A stretch of DNA of 64,000 bases. Origin: Planotetraspora kaengkrachanensis (lineage in GTDB: Bacteria > Actinomycetota > Actinomycetes > Streptosporangiales > Streptosporangiaceae). Positions 1 through 8,136 of this stretch are shown one piece after another (the first letter of the stretch is position 1; every line of letters begins with the position of its first letter). Position numbers and translations under genes: made by a program. The stretch lies in NCBI RefSeq assembly GCF_016862895.1, contig NZ_BONV01000001.1:372001-436000 (forward strand), given 5' to 3'. A model generated the notes under the pieces. The model was not told where the DNA came from. It saw nothing but the letters and a program-made list of their open reading frames with translations, and did no database searches.

Positions 1-510
1 GTCCAGCGCTGCCACGACCTCGGCCGTCGTGCAGACGGTAGCGATACGCGGGAAGATGTAGTCGAAGGCGAACTCATGGGCACGCGCGTCGAGTGCCGTG
101 ACCGCGTCCTCGGGCAGGATCACCTTGAAGCCGAACTCGTCGGCGAAACGCGCGGTCTGCTCGACGCCGAAGTTGGTGGCGATCCCGGTGATGATCAGGG
201 TGTCGATGGCGTGCTTACGCAGCGCCTCCTCCAGTCCGGTGTTGTGGAATGCACCCCAGGTGCGCTTCACGATCTCCAGGTCGCCGAGCACCCCATCCAC
301 CAGTTCGCTGCCCGGTGGCTGCTCCGCAACGCCTGGCCGCTCGACCCGCACGGAGACGACGAGACCGCCCGCCTTTCGCACCGCATCGGCCAGAGCGAGG
401 GAGCGGGCGACCACGACAGGTCCGGAATGTGGTGCCGTGGGCTGCTCAACGATGCGCGTCATCAGGTCGATAAGGAGCAATGCGGTGCGGCGGGGATCCA
501 GTTTGTCCAT
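1..510 (-). CDS. Isochorismatase-fold cysteine-hydrolase family protein (3' end cut by window)
   Basis: The reverse strand is open from an ATG at 510 to the window edge, giving 170 residues without a stop; the C-terminus lies outside. The fold signature is visible: LLLIDLM with the first catalytic-type Asp at residue 15, a Lys at about 82 (IVKRTWGAF), and the signature loop TGIATNFGVEQTAR at about 108-121. Gly115 stands where nicotinamidase-type members have the nucleophilic Cys. This makes it resemble the isochorismatase/YecD-like branch rather than an amidase. The substrate cannot be told. The gene faces away from the IS remnant to its right, and no operon partner is visible. Confidence 0.8.
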   Translation of the reverse strand, partial: MDKLDPRRTALLLIDLMTRIVEQPTAPHSGPVVVARSLALADAVRKAGGLVVSVRVERPGVAEQPPGSELVDGVLGDLEIVKRTWGAFHNTGLEEALRKHAIDTLIITGIATNFGVEQTARFADEFGFKVILPEDAVTALDARAHEFAFDYIFPRIATVCTTAEVVAALD

Positions 511-589
511 GATCGGGATAGTAGCGAGCCAAGTCGGCCTTCGACCCTGTAGGCCTGGACCACGATCGCCATCGCCTGGTGGCGGCGGG

Positions 590-715
590 AACGAAGTCGA
601 GCGGATGATCAACGCGCTCAAGAACTCCCGGGCCGCCACCAGGTATGACAAGAGGGCACACGTCTTTCACGGCACTGTGAGCGTCGCCGCAATCCGACTG
701 TGGCTCCACTTGTGA
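590..715 (+). pseudogene. C-terminal remnant of an IS5-family transposase
   Basis: The last 41 residues of this open frame read NEVERMINALKNSRAATRYD followed by KRAHVFHGTVSVAAIRLWLHL and a stop. This matches the conserved C-terminus of IS5-type DDE transposases (E..IN.LK..RA.ATRYDKR...F.GTV.VA.I..WL), including the final catalytic Glu region. Nothing upstream in the same frame looks like the rest of a transposase, and the neighbouring frame has a stop close by. It is therefore the tail of an insertion sequence whose 5' part has been lost. I found no convincing terminal inverted repeat. It marks past transposition beside the isochorismatase-like gene. Confidence 0.7.
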
Positions 716-730
716 TCCGCACGGCAGGTC

Positions 731-1246
731 TCAGGCGCCGGTCTGCCCATCGACGAGCTCACGCACGACATCGAGGTGACCGTTGTGGCGGGACGTCTCC
801 TCAATGAGGTGGAGGATCACCCAGCGGAGGTCGACGTGGCGGCCGTCGCTGACGGGACGCTTCGCTGTTGAGTTCAGGTCGTGGTCGGACACCAGGCGGC
901 GGTACCGGGCGCTCTGCTCCTCATACTCGGCGAGAAGCTGGGGCAACGGGATGTCGACTGCTGTCCGCATCTCAGGGTCGGGATCATCGTCGGTCGCCTC
1001 GGTGAGCGGTCCCGCAGGCTCCTCGCCCAGGAACATGACTTGGAACCAGTAGTACTCGACCCACCGCAGATGGCTGATCAGCCCGCACAACGTCATCAGC
1101 GGTGAACTCGGGAGCGGGGCCTTGCGAGCGTCTTGGGCGGATACGCCCTCACACTTGGCTCGCGCAGTATCACGGGCGTAGTCCAGGAAGGTGGCCAGCT
1201 GCGTACGCTCGTCCCACGTGGGAGGCGTGTCGGTTCGTTGAGTCAT
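731..1246 (-). CDS. DinB/DUF664 family protein
   Basis: The product is about 171 residues from the ATG at 1246 (MTQRTDTPPTWDERTQLATF). A longer open frame reaches 1315, but its extra residues look non-coding and the internal ATG matches the usual family start. The pattern is that of the DinB four-helix bundle of the DUF664 type: an N-terminal WDERTQLATFLDYAR helix, the central HLRWVEYYWF segment, and the terminal EETSRHNGHLDVVREL helix. Here H-x-x-W and two further His residues would form the metal site. Members are often thiol-dependent or metal-dependent transferases, many of unknown substrate. It stands alone. Confidence 0.8.
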   Translation of the reverse strand: MTQRTDTPPTWDERTQLATFLDYARDTARAKCEGVSAQDARKAPLPSSPLMTLCGLISHLRWVEYYWFQVMFLGEEPAGPLTEATDDDPDPEMRTAVDIPLPQLLAEYEEQSARYRRLVSDHDLNSTAKRPVSDGRHVDLRWVILHLIEETSRHNGHLDVVRELVDGQTGA

Positions 1247-1523
1247 CGCGGGGAGTTTCCCGCAGCTCGGAACGGGTGTCGACTCAAATTTGCCGGAAGC
1301 ACCGTCGAGTGCCACAGCACCGGCTGTGCAAGATCCGCCGGACAGGCCCTGGAGTCTCGCCCTCCCGAGTTCCGTTCCAGTTCCGTCCGAGGCCGTGGAA
1401 CGTCAGAAGTCGACGGGAGGCGTTGAGAGGCTGTATTGCCTGGTCAGGGCACCACTCGACGTGATGGGCGAGGTCAGGAAAGGGCAGGTCTGAGCGGCAT
1501 GTGGGCATGTTTGCGGCGGTGTC

Positions 1524-1549
1524 ATATGCCTGACTAAAGTCAGGTATAT
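1524..1549. promoter_or_regulatory. Inverted-repeat operator at the MarR-GNAT start
   Basis: ATATGCCTGAC - TAAA - GTCAGGTATAT is a near-perfect inverted repeat (one mismatch in 11-bp arms) that runs into the ATG at 1548. The position and symmetry fit autoregulation by the MarR-type regulator encoded immediately downstream. No Shine-Dalgarno sequence is seen before the ATG, so the transcript may be leaderless. Confidence 0.65.
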
Positions 1550-2444
1550 GAACTCGGAACTCATCGCCGCAGCGCGGCGGTTCAACCGGACGGTCACACA
1601 GCGGGTCGGGGCGCTCGACGACGAGTACATGGCCCGGGGACGACCCCTCGCGCAGGCACGTCTGCTGTGGGAAATCGGCCCCGGGGGCGCCGAGGTCGCC
1701 GCGCTACGGGCCCGGCTCGGGCTGGACTCGGGGTACCTGAGCCGGCTCCTGCGCACCCTCGAAAGTGACGGGCTCGTCACCGTCGGGCCGGCCGACCAGG
1801 TCGGTGGCGACGCGCGGGTACGGGCCGCCGTGCTCACCGACGCGGGCCGGACCGAGTGGGCCGAGCTCGACAGGCGTTCCGACGAGCTCGCCTGGTCGAT
1901 CCTCGAGCCGCTCACCGAGCAACGCCGCGAACGGCTCGTCGCGGCGATGGCCGAGGTCGAGCGGCTGCTCATCGCGTCGATGGTGGTCATCGAGCCGTGC
2001 CTCCCGGGCGACCCGCGGGCCCGGGCGTGCGTGCGGGCCTACGCCCGGGACCTCGCGCGACGCTTCGACGACGGGTTCGACCCTGCCTTGAGCAACCCGG
2101 TCCACGACGAGGAACTCGTCCCACCCGCCGGCGTGTTCCTGCTCGCCACCCTCAACGCCGAGCCCGTCGGCTGCGGCGCGGTGAAGCTCCACCGCGACGA
2201 ACCCGCCGAGATCAAGCGCGTCTGGGTCGCGGACTCCGTCCGCGGGCTCGGGATCGGGCGGCGGATGCTGGACGAGCTGGAACGATACGCCGCCGAGCGT
2301 GGCTGGGACGCCATTCGGCTGGAGACCAACGGCAACCTCACCGAGGCGATCGCGATGTACCGCTCGGCCGGCTACCGCGAGATCGAGCCGTACAACACCG
2401 AGCACTACGCCCACCACTGGTTCGAGAAGCACCTCGCACCGTGA
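1548..2444 (+). CDS. Fused MarR-type regulator and GNAT acetyltransferase
   Basis: The 298-residue protein has two domains. Residues 1-144 are a MarR winged helix: ARLLWEIGPGGAEVAALRARL, then the recognition region LDSGYLSRLLRTLESDGLV and the wing with VRAAVLTDAG. Residues 145-298 are a GNAT domain with the acetyl-CoA pyrophosphate loop RGLGIGRRML at about 231-240 and the C-terminal NLTEAIAMYRSAGYREIEPY strand-helix. This MarR-GNAT fusion is a known actinobacterial arrangement. The small-molecule substrate and the sensed ligand are unknown. An inverted repeat covers its start codon, suggesting autorepression. Confidence 0.9.
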   Translation: MNSELIAAARRFNRTVTQRVGALDDEYMARGRPLAQARLLWEIGPGGAEVAALRARLGLDSGYLSRLLRTLESDGLVTVGPADQVGGDARVRAAVLTDAGRTEWAELDRRSDELAWSILEPLTEQRRERLVAAMAEVERLLIASMVVIEPCLPGDPRARACVRAYARDLARRFDDGFDPALSNPVHDEELVPPAGVFLLATLNAEPVGCGAVKLHRDEPAEIKRVWVADSVRGLGIGRRMLDELERYAAERGWDAIRLETNGNLTEAIAMYRSAGYREIEPYNTEHYAHHWFEKHLAP

Positions 2445-2612
2445 CGGCGCACCTGGCGGCGTGGCCGGTTGAGTGCGGCTCTACTGGCCGGCATGGTCAC
2501 CGCGGCCGTCAGGCTCACCGCCGTGCCGATCTCCGTTCTGTCCATGTAGGCCACAAGGATGTACCAAGGGCCTTGGGACGCGTTCCAGTCAGGGTGCTGG
2601 TACCTGTTGGCC

Positions 2613-3155
2613 ATGAGTGGAACCAATGATGTGTCCCTCACCGCAGGACTCGAAGCGCTTCGGACGGCGTTCCCCGCTGAGTGGCGAGAGCCCGCATTAG
2701 GGGTAGGTGGCGTTGCGGCCTGGGAGAGCGAGAACAGTGCCCGCCTGCCTGAGCCCTATCGCACGTTCATCGCCGAAGTCTCCAATGGTTCTTCCTTGGG
2801 GCCGCCCGAGGATGGCGGCCTCCTTCCTCTCGGCTGGCTTCCACCAGGTTGGCCCGCGCGGGGAGATCGCATCCCAGGGGCCGTCTTCCCCCTGGACCAC
2901 GCATGGCACTGGGAGGACGACAGCGACTCCACACCTGACTTCAATCAACGGATCGCCGACGTCTACAACCACGGCTCCATCGTCTTGGGCACAGACGACG
3001 AACTCTCATACTGGCTCCTGGTGCTCACCGGCTCCCAACGCGGGAAGATCTGGTTCGTTGCCGACGTCGGCGCCTCCCCCTACCCCGGGCCCGAAGCCAT
3101 CAGCTTCCTCGAATGGGTCCAGCGCTGGCAGACCGGTGTCGGCTGGTGGGACTGA
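2613..3155 (+). CDS. SMI1/KNR4 family protein
   Basis: Starting at the ATG at 2613 gives about 180 residues. The open frame extends upstream to 2559, but those residues are not conserved-looking. SMI1/KNR4 features are seen: LPEPYRTFIAEVSNGSSLGP near the middle, PLDHAWHWEDD, the GSIVLGTDDELSYWLLVLTG strand pair, and the terminal SFLEWVQRWQTG helix. The family includes immunity proteins of contact-dependent and polymorphic toxin systems as well as orphan proteins. No toxin gene is adjacent here, so an orphan immunity role is possible but unproven. No operon partner is evident. Confidence 0.75.
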   Translation: MSGTNDVSLTAGLEALRTAFPAEWREPALGVGGVAAWESENSARLPEPYRTFIAEVSNGSSLGPPEDGGLLPLGWLPPGWPARGDRIPGAVFPLDHAWHWEDDSDSTPDFNQRIADVYNHGSIVLGTDDELSYWLLVLTGSQRGKIWFVADVGASPYPGPEAISFLEWVQRWQTGVGWWD

Positions 3156-3333
3156 GCAGATACCTCGACGGCCATGCCCTGCCCGTGCGGTCGGCAACCA
3201 GCGGGGACTCACGGCCACTCGACCGGCATACGCGCAGGTCACCGTTTCCGCAGGTCACCCGGCATGATGTTGAAAGAATTCCCAAGCTGACGGTGTCGGC
3301 GCTGCCCGCTCCGCCTAACTCTAGGATCGCGGC

Positions 3334-3528
3334 ATGACCCACGCCGAAGATCTCCCGAGATACCGTGTCCTCACCGGCCCCGACGACGCTGCCTTCTGCC
3401 GAAGAGTCAGCGAGATGCTGGATCTCGGCTACGAGTTGCACGGGCCACCTTCCCTGACGTTCAACGGTGATCGCGTAATCGTGGGCCAGGCACTCATCCG
3501 CCCGATAGCCACAGTTATCCCGGATTGA
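3334..3528 (+). CDS. Small DUF1737 domain protein
   Basis: A 64-residue protein that is essentially one DUF1737 domain: YRVLTGPDDAAFCRRVSEML, then LGYELHGPPSLTFNGDRVIVGQALI. The tyrosine-leucine-threonine-glycine-aspartate start and the G-Y-x-L-x-G turn are the family hallmarks. Function is unknown; these domains occur alone or beside other small accessory proteins. The ATG at 3334 starts six residues before the domain. A gap of 178 bp separates it from the SMI1/KNR4 gene, so co-transcription is uncertain. Confidence 0.75.
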   Translation: MTHAEDLPRYRVLTGPDDAAFCRRVSEMLDLGYELHGPPSLTFNGDRVIVGQALIRPIATVIPD

Positions 3529-3741
3529 GAGACGGCCCGGAGGGACGGCCCAGAACCCGGCCTACAGGCCTACTCGTCCGCCCTTCCCCCGCCAAGGTCA
3601 CGTGACCATGTACGCCCTGAGGCACGGTGAGTCGGCCGGCTTCAGCCACAGCTGGGGCTGGGATTCGCGGTATCGGTCGCTGCTTTCCGGCTGCCGAGGA
3701 AAGCGTCCTTCATGCTCGGGCGTCAGCCACTTCAACAGGTG

Positions 3742-4251
3742 TTAGGCCTGTGCCGACAGAGAGTAGGTTGCGACCTCACTCCAGCACTCGCCGTCGTCAC
3801 ACACGATCAGCGAGACGGTGTCGATGTGCGTTGCCAAGGGAAGCGCAGCGCTGATCTCCGCCTCGTCGGCAGGCGCTCCGTGGGCAACGCTCAAGTGGGG
3901 AACGATCTTCTCGAACTTCCCGCCATACGGCGGCGTCTCCGGCCACCGTTCAACCACTGCCTGGGTGAGCTCTACGAACGCAGATGCCGGCTCCGGGGCG
4001 AGATAGATCACTCCAGGAAAGTGCCCGATGCGAGCGAAACTCGCCTCGATAGCCGCATGCCGACTGAAGAGATGCCGCAAGTCGCGACGCACGTCCTCAT
4101 CAATGCGGCTGACATGGAGGAACGGACCCAGGATGGTGACGTGCGCCATGATGCCGATCTCATGCTGGCGCCATCGTCGAACTAGTGGCTCCGCCTCCGG
4201 GACGTTGGCCACGAGCGCCGTCTCTCCCACCTCGAAGGGCGTGTGGCTCAT
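3742..4251 (-). CDS. 2'-5' RNA ligase family (2H phosphoesterase) protein
   Basis: The 169-residue protein carries both H-x-T/S motifs of the 2H phosphoesterase superfamily: H37-V-T39 in AHVTILGPF and H119-L-S121 in PHLSVAHG. They are separated by about 80 residues, as is usual. Such proteins act on 2',3'-cyclic or 2'-5' phosphodiester bonds of RNA or nucleotides; the natural substrate in bacteria is often unknown. Start ATG at 4251. It points the same way as the HIT-family gene upstream, but 294 bp lie between, so they may not be one transcript. Confidence 0.85.
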   Translation of the reverse strand: MSHTPFEVGETALVANVPEAEPLVRRWRQHEIGIMAHVTILGPFLHVSRIDEDVRRDLRHLFSRHAAIEASFARIGHFPGVIYLAPEPASAFVELTQAVVERWPETPPYGGKFEKIVPHLSVAHGAPADEAEISAALPLATHIDTVSLIVCDDGECWSEVATYSLSAQA

Positions 4252-4412
4252 CCGAGTCCCATTACATCGATGACCTGGAATCCCCCAGCAGCATGAAAGA
4301 TCCCGAATGTTCCGATCATCGTAGCCTTGGCATGCCGGTCCGATGCGAGGCCAAGGCGATACCCGTAGAGATCTGGATCTGGGCCCGTCTGCGGGCCGCC
4401 TGGGAGCGACCG

Positions 4413-4440
4413 ACGATGACGGACGACGATGACGGACGAC
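4413..4440. repeat. Short 13-bp direct repeat in a non-coding gap
   Basis: GACGATGACGGAC occurs twice in tandem inside the gap between the 2H and HIT genes (4252-4545). I see no gene or other element in the rest of that gap. Confidence 0.5.
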
Positions 4441-4545
4441 GACCAGAGGTGGCGGCTGGGAGTCGAGGTCAGCGCGATGAGCATGAAGTTGCCACAGGTC
4501 CCTGGAGATCGCCCCCTGAAGGGGATGGCCCGACTGGCCTTCTGA

Positions 4546-4974
4546 CTATCGATTGGTGAGCGCCCTGCGGAGTTGTGCAGCCTGCTGCGCTCGGACCTCG
4601 AAGGGAATCTCCATCTTGTCGGGGTCCGCGAGGATGAATTCGTCGTCGGGAGAACGAGGGATCGCATGGACATGTAAATGTGAAAGCGTCTGGCCTGGGA
4701 TGTTGTCATTTTGTAGAACCATGCTCCCGGGTGCTCCAAACGCCTCCCGCACGGCGGCGGTCACTTGAGCGACAACATCGAACAACTCGGTCAAAAGATC
4801 GCGAGGGGCTGCGTGGAGACTCGTCACGTGCGCAGTCGGAAGCACGAGACAGTGACCGAGGTTCTTTGCTCGTTGCCAGGGGACAGGGAGAACGAAGACG
4901 TTGGCTGTGCGATAGGCGAGGAGCTCACCATCTACATCACCGGCACCGATAAGACAGAAGGGGCATGAGTTCAT
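4546..4974 (-). CDS. HIT domain protein
   Basis: From the ATG at 4974 (MNSCPFC) the protein is 142 residues. It shows the HIT hydrolase architecture: an N-terminal CPFC pair typical of zinc-binding HIT proteins, the GHCLVLPTAHVTSL strand, and the catalytic triad HLHVHAIPR with His at about 99, 101 and 103. HIT proteins hydrolyse or transfer nucleotides (for example AMP-lysine or dinucleoside polyphosphates). The frame remains open to 5064, but MNSCPFC is the usual family start. Confidence 0.85.
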   Translation of the reverse strand: MNSCPFCLIGAGDVDGELLAYRTANVFVLPVPWQRAKNLGHCLVLPTAHVTSLHAAPRDLLTELFDVVAQVTAAVREAFGAPGSMVLQNDNIPGQTLSHLHVHAIPRSPDDEFILADPDKMEIPFEVRAQQAAQLRRALTNR

Positions 4975-5298
4975 CCGCTGGATTTTCGGCCCCATCGGAC
5001 TGACGTGTCCACCTAGATATCTGATGGGTCGATGGCGTGGGGCGGGAAAATGGTCGTAGAGCATCGGCTATGCCTGACCCGGGCGACGTGGGAGCAGCAC
5101 CACACTGTCCCCGTCAGCATTGAATGGCTTGCACCCTGCTTGCCCTTTCTGGGCATCGATGCGTACGCGTGTCGCTGAACGAGGGCGTGTGCCCTCAGCA
5201 AGCACTTCAGGGTTCCGCCCTGGGTAGGCCCAGGATCCCCGCTTCACGTCCGGCTGCGACCGTTGGCGTCCCAGCACCGTGGGGGGGGTGACACACGT
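4975..5298. other. Non-coding gap with two strong hairpins
   Basis: No convincing gene. Two perfect short stem-loops lie close together: GAGGGC-GTGT-GCCCTC at 5181-5196 and CCTGGG-TAGG-CCCAGG at 5219-5234. A run of eight G follows near 5280. It could be the end of a lost mobile element or a structured RNA, but I cannot identify it. Confidence 0.4.
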
Positions 5299-6267
5299 TC
5301 AGGGAGCCGCACCGACCCAGCGGCGATAGGCATCCATGTCGACGTTGCCGCCGCACACGATGGTGACCACGTGTCGTCCGGCGAAGCGGTCACGGTCTTC
5401 GAGGATCGCCGCGATGCCGAGCGCTGCCGACGGTTCGACGACGAGGCCGGCGTGGTCGAAGAGCATCCGCATACCGGCGATGATCGACGCCTCCTGGACC
5501 AGGACGGCGTCGTCGGCGACCAGGAGGAGGTCCTTGAGGACCGCCGGGATGGGACGCCGGCCGGCGACGCCGTCAGCGATGGTGTCGGTCGAGTCGGTGG
5601 TGACGACGCGCCGTTGGCGCCACGAGCGTGTCATCGCCGGTGCGCCCAGCGGCTGGACGCAGATCACCTCGACTTCGGGCGCCCAGGTCTTGACCACATG
5701 ACCCACGCCGGTGGCCAGCGCCCCGCCCCCGAGAGCGATCAAGACGGCGTCGAACGACGGCACGGTGCGCACCAGTTCCAGGCCGATGGTCGCCGCTCCC
5801 TCGCAGGTCTCGATGTCCAGGCTGTCTTCGACCAGCCGGATGCCGTCGTACCGCGCGATGGCCGCCGCCCGCTCGCGAGCCATGTCGAAGTCCCCGTCCA
5901 CCAGCTCCAACCTGGCGCCCAGCGCGCGGATGCGATCAAGCTTGGCCGCAGGCGCGGAGCGGGATGCCACGACGGTGACGTCGAGACCCCGACCGCGACC
6001 GGACCAGGCGAGGGCTTGGCCCAGGTTGCCCGCGCTGGCGCACACCACGGCTCGCGAGCCACTGTCGGCGAGCAGGCTCGCGACCACCTCGGTGCCGCGG
6101 GCCTTGAAGCTGCGGACCGGGTTCGCCGTCTCAAGCTTGATGCTCACCGCGCACCCGAGGTCGGCCTCCAGCGCCTCGCAGCGGTACAGCGGAGTATCGA
6201 GAAAGATCGGGTCGATGACCCGGCGAGCCGCCCGGATCCGAGCGGTGTCGAGGCGCGTCTCCTGCAC
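5299..6267 (-). CDS. PLP-dependent threonine/serine dehydratase-like enzyme
   Basis: A fold-type II PLP enzyme of about 322 residues when started at the GTG at 6267 (reads MQETRLDTARIRAARRVIDP). The open frame upstream is rich in Arg/Pro/Ala and unlikely to be translated. Hallmarks: the Schiff-base lysine in NPVRSFKARGTE, the substrate loop CASAGNLGQALAW, the phosphate-binding GGGALATGVGH, and C-terminal VCGGNVDM. The usual SGNHG loop reads SAGNLG, so substrate preference may differ from classical dehydratases. It is divergent from the double-kinase gene with only 67 bp between starts, so the two promoters must overlap. Confidence 0.85.
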   Translation of the reverse strand: MQETRLDTARIRAARRVIDPIFLDTPLYRCEALEADLGCAVSIKLETANPVRSFKARGTEVVASLLADSGSRAVVCASAGNLGQALAWSGRGRGLDVTVVASRSAPAAKLDRIRALGARLELVDGDFDMARERAAAIARYDGIRLVEDSLDIETCEGAATIGLELVRTVPSFDAVLIALGGGALATGVGHVVKTWAPEVEVICVQPLGAPAMTRSWRQRRVVTTDSTDTIADGVAGRRPIPAVLKDLLLVADDAVLVQEASIIAGMRMLFDHAGLVVEPSAALGIAAILEDRDRFAGRHVVTIVCGGNVDMDAYRRWVGAAP

Positions 6268-6334
6268 GACGCAACAGCGTAGGGGCGAGTTATTTCGATT
6301 GACACCGGAGAGGGGCGGTCTGGAGGCTGGACCG

Positions 6335-8026
6335 GTGTTCGACGATCTGCCGGTGGGCGTGCGCGCGGCCTTCGGGGCATCCTCCGGGCCGGCGCGGCGG
6401 CTACCCGGAGGACGTGGCACCTGCTGGCAGGCGGATGGTCTGGTCTTCAAGCCCGTCCAGCATCCGGTCGTGGCGTCGTGGCTGGCGGACGTATTCGCCG
6501 ACCTGCGCGGTCCGGGTTTCCGGGTGCCGCAGCCGGTGCGCGGGACGGACGGCTCATGGGTCGTCGGCGGGTGGGCGGCGTGGACCGCGGTCGAGGGCGT
6601 GCCGGACCCAGTGGCTCGGTGGCCGGAACTCGTCGCGGCCGGCCGGGCTTTCCACGCGGCCCTGGTCGGTGTCCCGGCGCCCGCATGGCTGGGACGCGGC
6701 CGATCCCGCTGGGAGGTGGCCGAGCGGGTCGCGTGGGATCAGGCCGAGGTCGAGCCGCCGCCGGAGCTGGCGGATCTGGTGAACGGGTTGCGGGCCGCCC
6801 TCCGGCCGCTGCGGTTGCCCAACCAGCTCGTGCACGGTGACCTCGCGGGCAATGTGTTGTTCGCGGCCGGGCGGCCGCCGGCGGTCATCGACTTCTCACC
6901 GAGTTGGCGGCCCGCGGCGTACGCGTTGGCGGTCGCCGCCGTGGACCTGCTGGCCTGGTCCGGCGCACCGCCCAGCATCCTCGACGAACTCGCCGACGAG
7001 GACGACATCGACCAACTGTTGCTGCGCGCCTTGATATGGCGCCTGGTCACCGAGTCGCTCGGGCGGCCCGACCCGGACAGCAGGCAGGCGGTCCGCCGCG
7101 CCAACCAATCGGTGGTCGAACTGCTGCTGTCGCGCGTGTCCGGCCGGCCCGCGACCACCGCGCCGTCGACCGACAGTGAGATCGCCGAATTGGCCGGCCG
7201 CGCACTCGGCTGCAGGATCGCCGGGCTGCGGCCGGTCTCGGGCGGGCACAGCAGGTCTGTGTCACGGATCGCCGACCGTGCTGGGGACGGTCCGGTGTTC
7301 GTCAAAGTCGGCGCAATCGCCGAGCGCGCCGAAGTCGGCACGGAGCTGGCGGTGTACGGAGCACTGGGCGACCGGCCGTTCCTGCCGCGACTGCTGGCGA
7401 GCACGCGCGAACCGGTGCCGATGCTCGTACTGGAAATGCTGGAGCCGGAGTACTGGGTCCGCGAGTGGACCCCCGGCCTTGTCTCGGCCACCCGCAAGCT
7501 CCTCCACGACGTGCACCTGCTGCCCGTGCCGCCCGGTGTGCCGGTGTTGCGGGCGACGCCCAACCCCTGGGACGCCATCGCCGCCGACCCGGCACGCCTG
7601 CTGCGTATGCACGTGTGCTCCCCGCGATGGCTGGCCGACCACCTCGACACGCTGCACGACGCCGCCGCCGAGGCACCCACTGAAGGGGACAGCCTGATCC
7701 ACCGCGATGTACGCGCCGCGAACCTGTGGTGCCGCGACGGCCGCCTGGTGCTGGCCGACTGGGCGTCGGCGGCGATCGGCGATCCCTGGCTCGACCACCA
7801 CCTGTGGCTCGTCGCCCTGCACGCCGAAGGCGGCCCCACGCCGGACACCGACCAGGGACCGAACGCCGCCGGCCATGCAGCCCTGATCGCCGCTCAGCAA
7901 CCCCTGCTCACGCCGGCGCGCGACGCAGATCCGTCACTGTTCGACCAGCGCCGACGCCGCCTCACCGTCGCCCTGTCTTGGGCGAGCCGCCTCCTGGACA
8001 TTCCGCCCCCGCAGCCGACGTCCTGA
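6335..8026 (+). CDS. Tandem (fused) aminoglycoside-phosphotransferase-fold kinase
   Basis: The start is the GTG at 6335, preceded by GGAGG at 6322-6326 with 8-nt spacing; the same frame is open far upstream but is not coding. The 563-residue protein contains two APH-type kinase lobes in one frame. The first has the catalytic loop LVHGDLAGNVLF and metal-binding VIDFSPSWRP at about residues 167-195. The second has LIHRDVRAANLWC and LVLADWASAAIGDPWLD at about 453-490. Each half is near the usual 260-290 residues. The join around residue 270 shows no frameshift. Function could be antibiotic or small-molecule phosphorylation. Such a double fusion is unusual. Confidence 0.8.
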   Translation: MFDDLPVGVRAAFGASSGPARRLPGGRGTCWQADGLVFKPVQHPVVASWLADVFADLRGPGFRVPQPVRGTDGSWVVGGWAAWTAVEGVPDPVARWPELVAAGRAFHAALVGVPAPAWLGRGRSRWEVAERVAWDQAEVEPPPELADLVNGLRAALRPLRLPNQLVHGDLAGNVLFAAGRPPAVIDFSPSWRPAAYALAVAAVDLLAWSGAPPSILDELADEDDIDQLLLRALIWRLVTESLGRPDPDSRQAVRRANQSVVELLLSRVSGRPATTAPSTDSEIAELAGRALGCRIAGLRPVSGGHSRSVSRIADRAGDGPVFVKVGAIAERAEVGTELAVYGALGDRPFLPRLLASTREPVPMLVLEMLEPEYWVREWTPGLVSATRKLLHDVHLLPVPPGVPVLRATPNPWDAIAADPARLLRMHVCSPRWLADHLDTLHDAAAEAPTEGDSLIHRDVRAANLWCRDGRLVLADWASAAIGDPWLDHHLWLVALHAEGGPTPDTDQGPNAAGHAALIAAQQPLLTPARDADPSLFDQRRRRLTVALSWASRLLDIPPPQPTS

Positions 8027-8136
8027 CACGCGACGCCTCTCCCGAATTTCCGCTCCCTTCTCCTACGGCGTCAGCAGACCAGGCGGTTCAGGCTCTGCTC
8101 TCGACGCGGGGAAATCTCTGCTTGATAATCCGCACA

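Noticed and set aside
4975-5298. Group II intron or retroelement end
   Set aside because: The hairpins and reverse-strand sequence were reminiscent of an intron terminus, but no domain V signature or reverse transcriptase fragment could be recognised.
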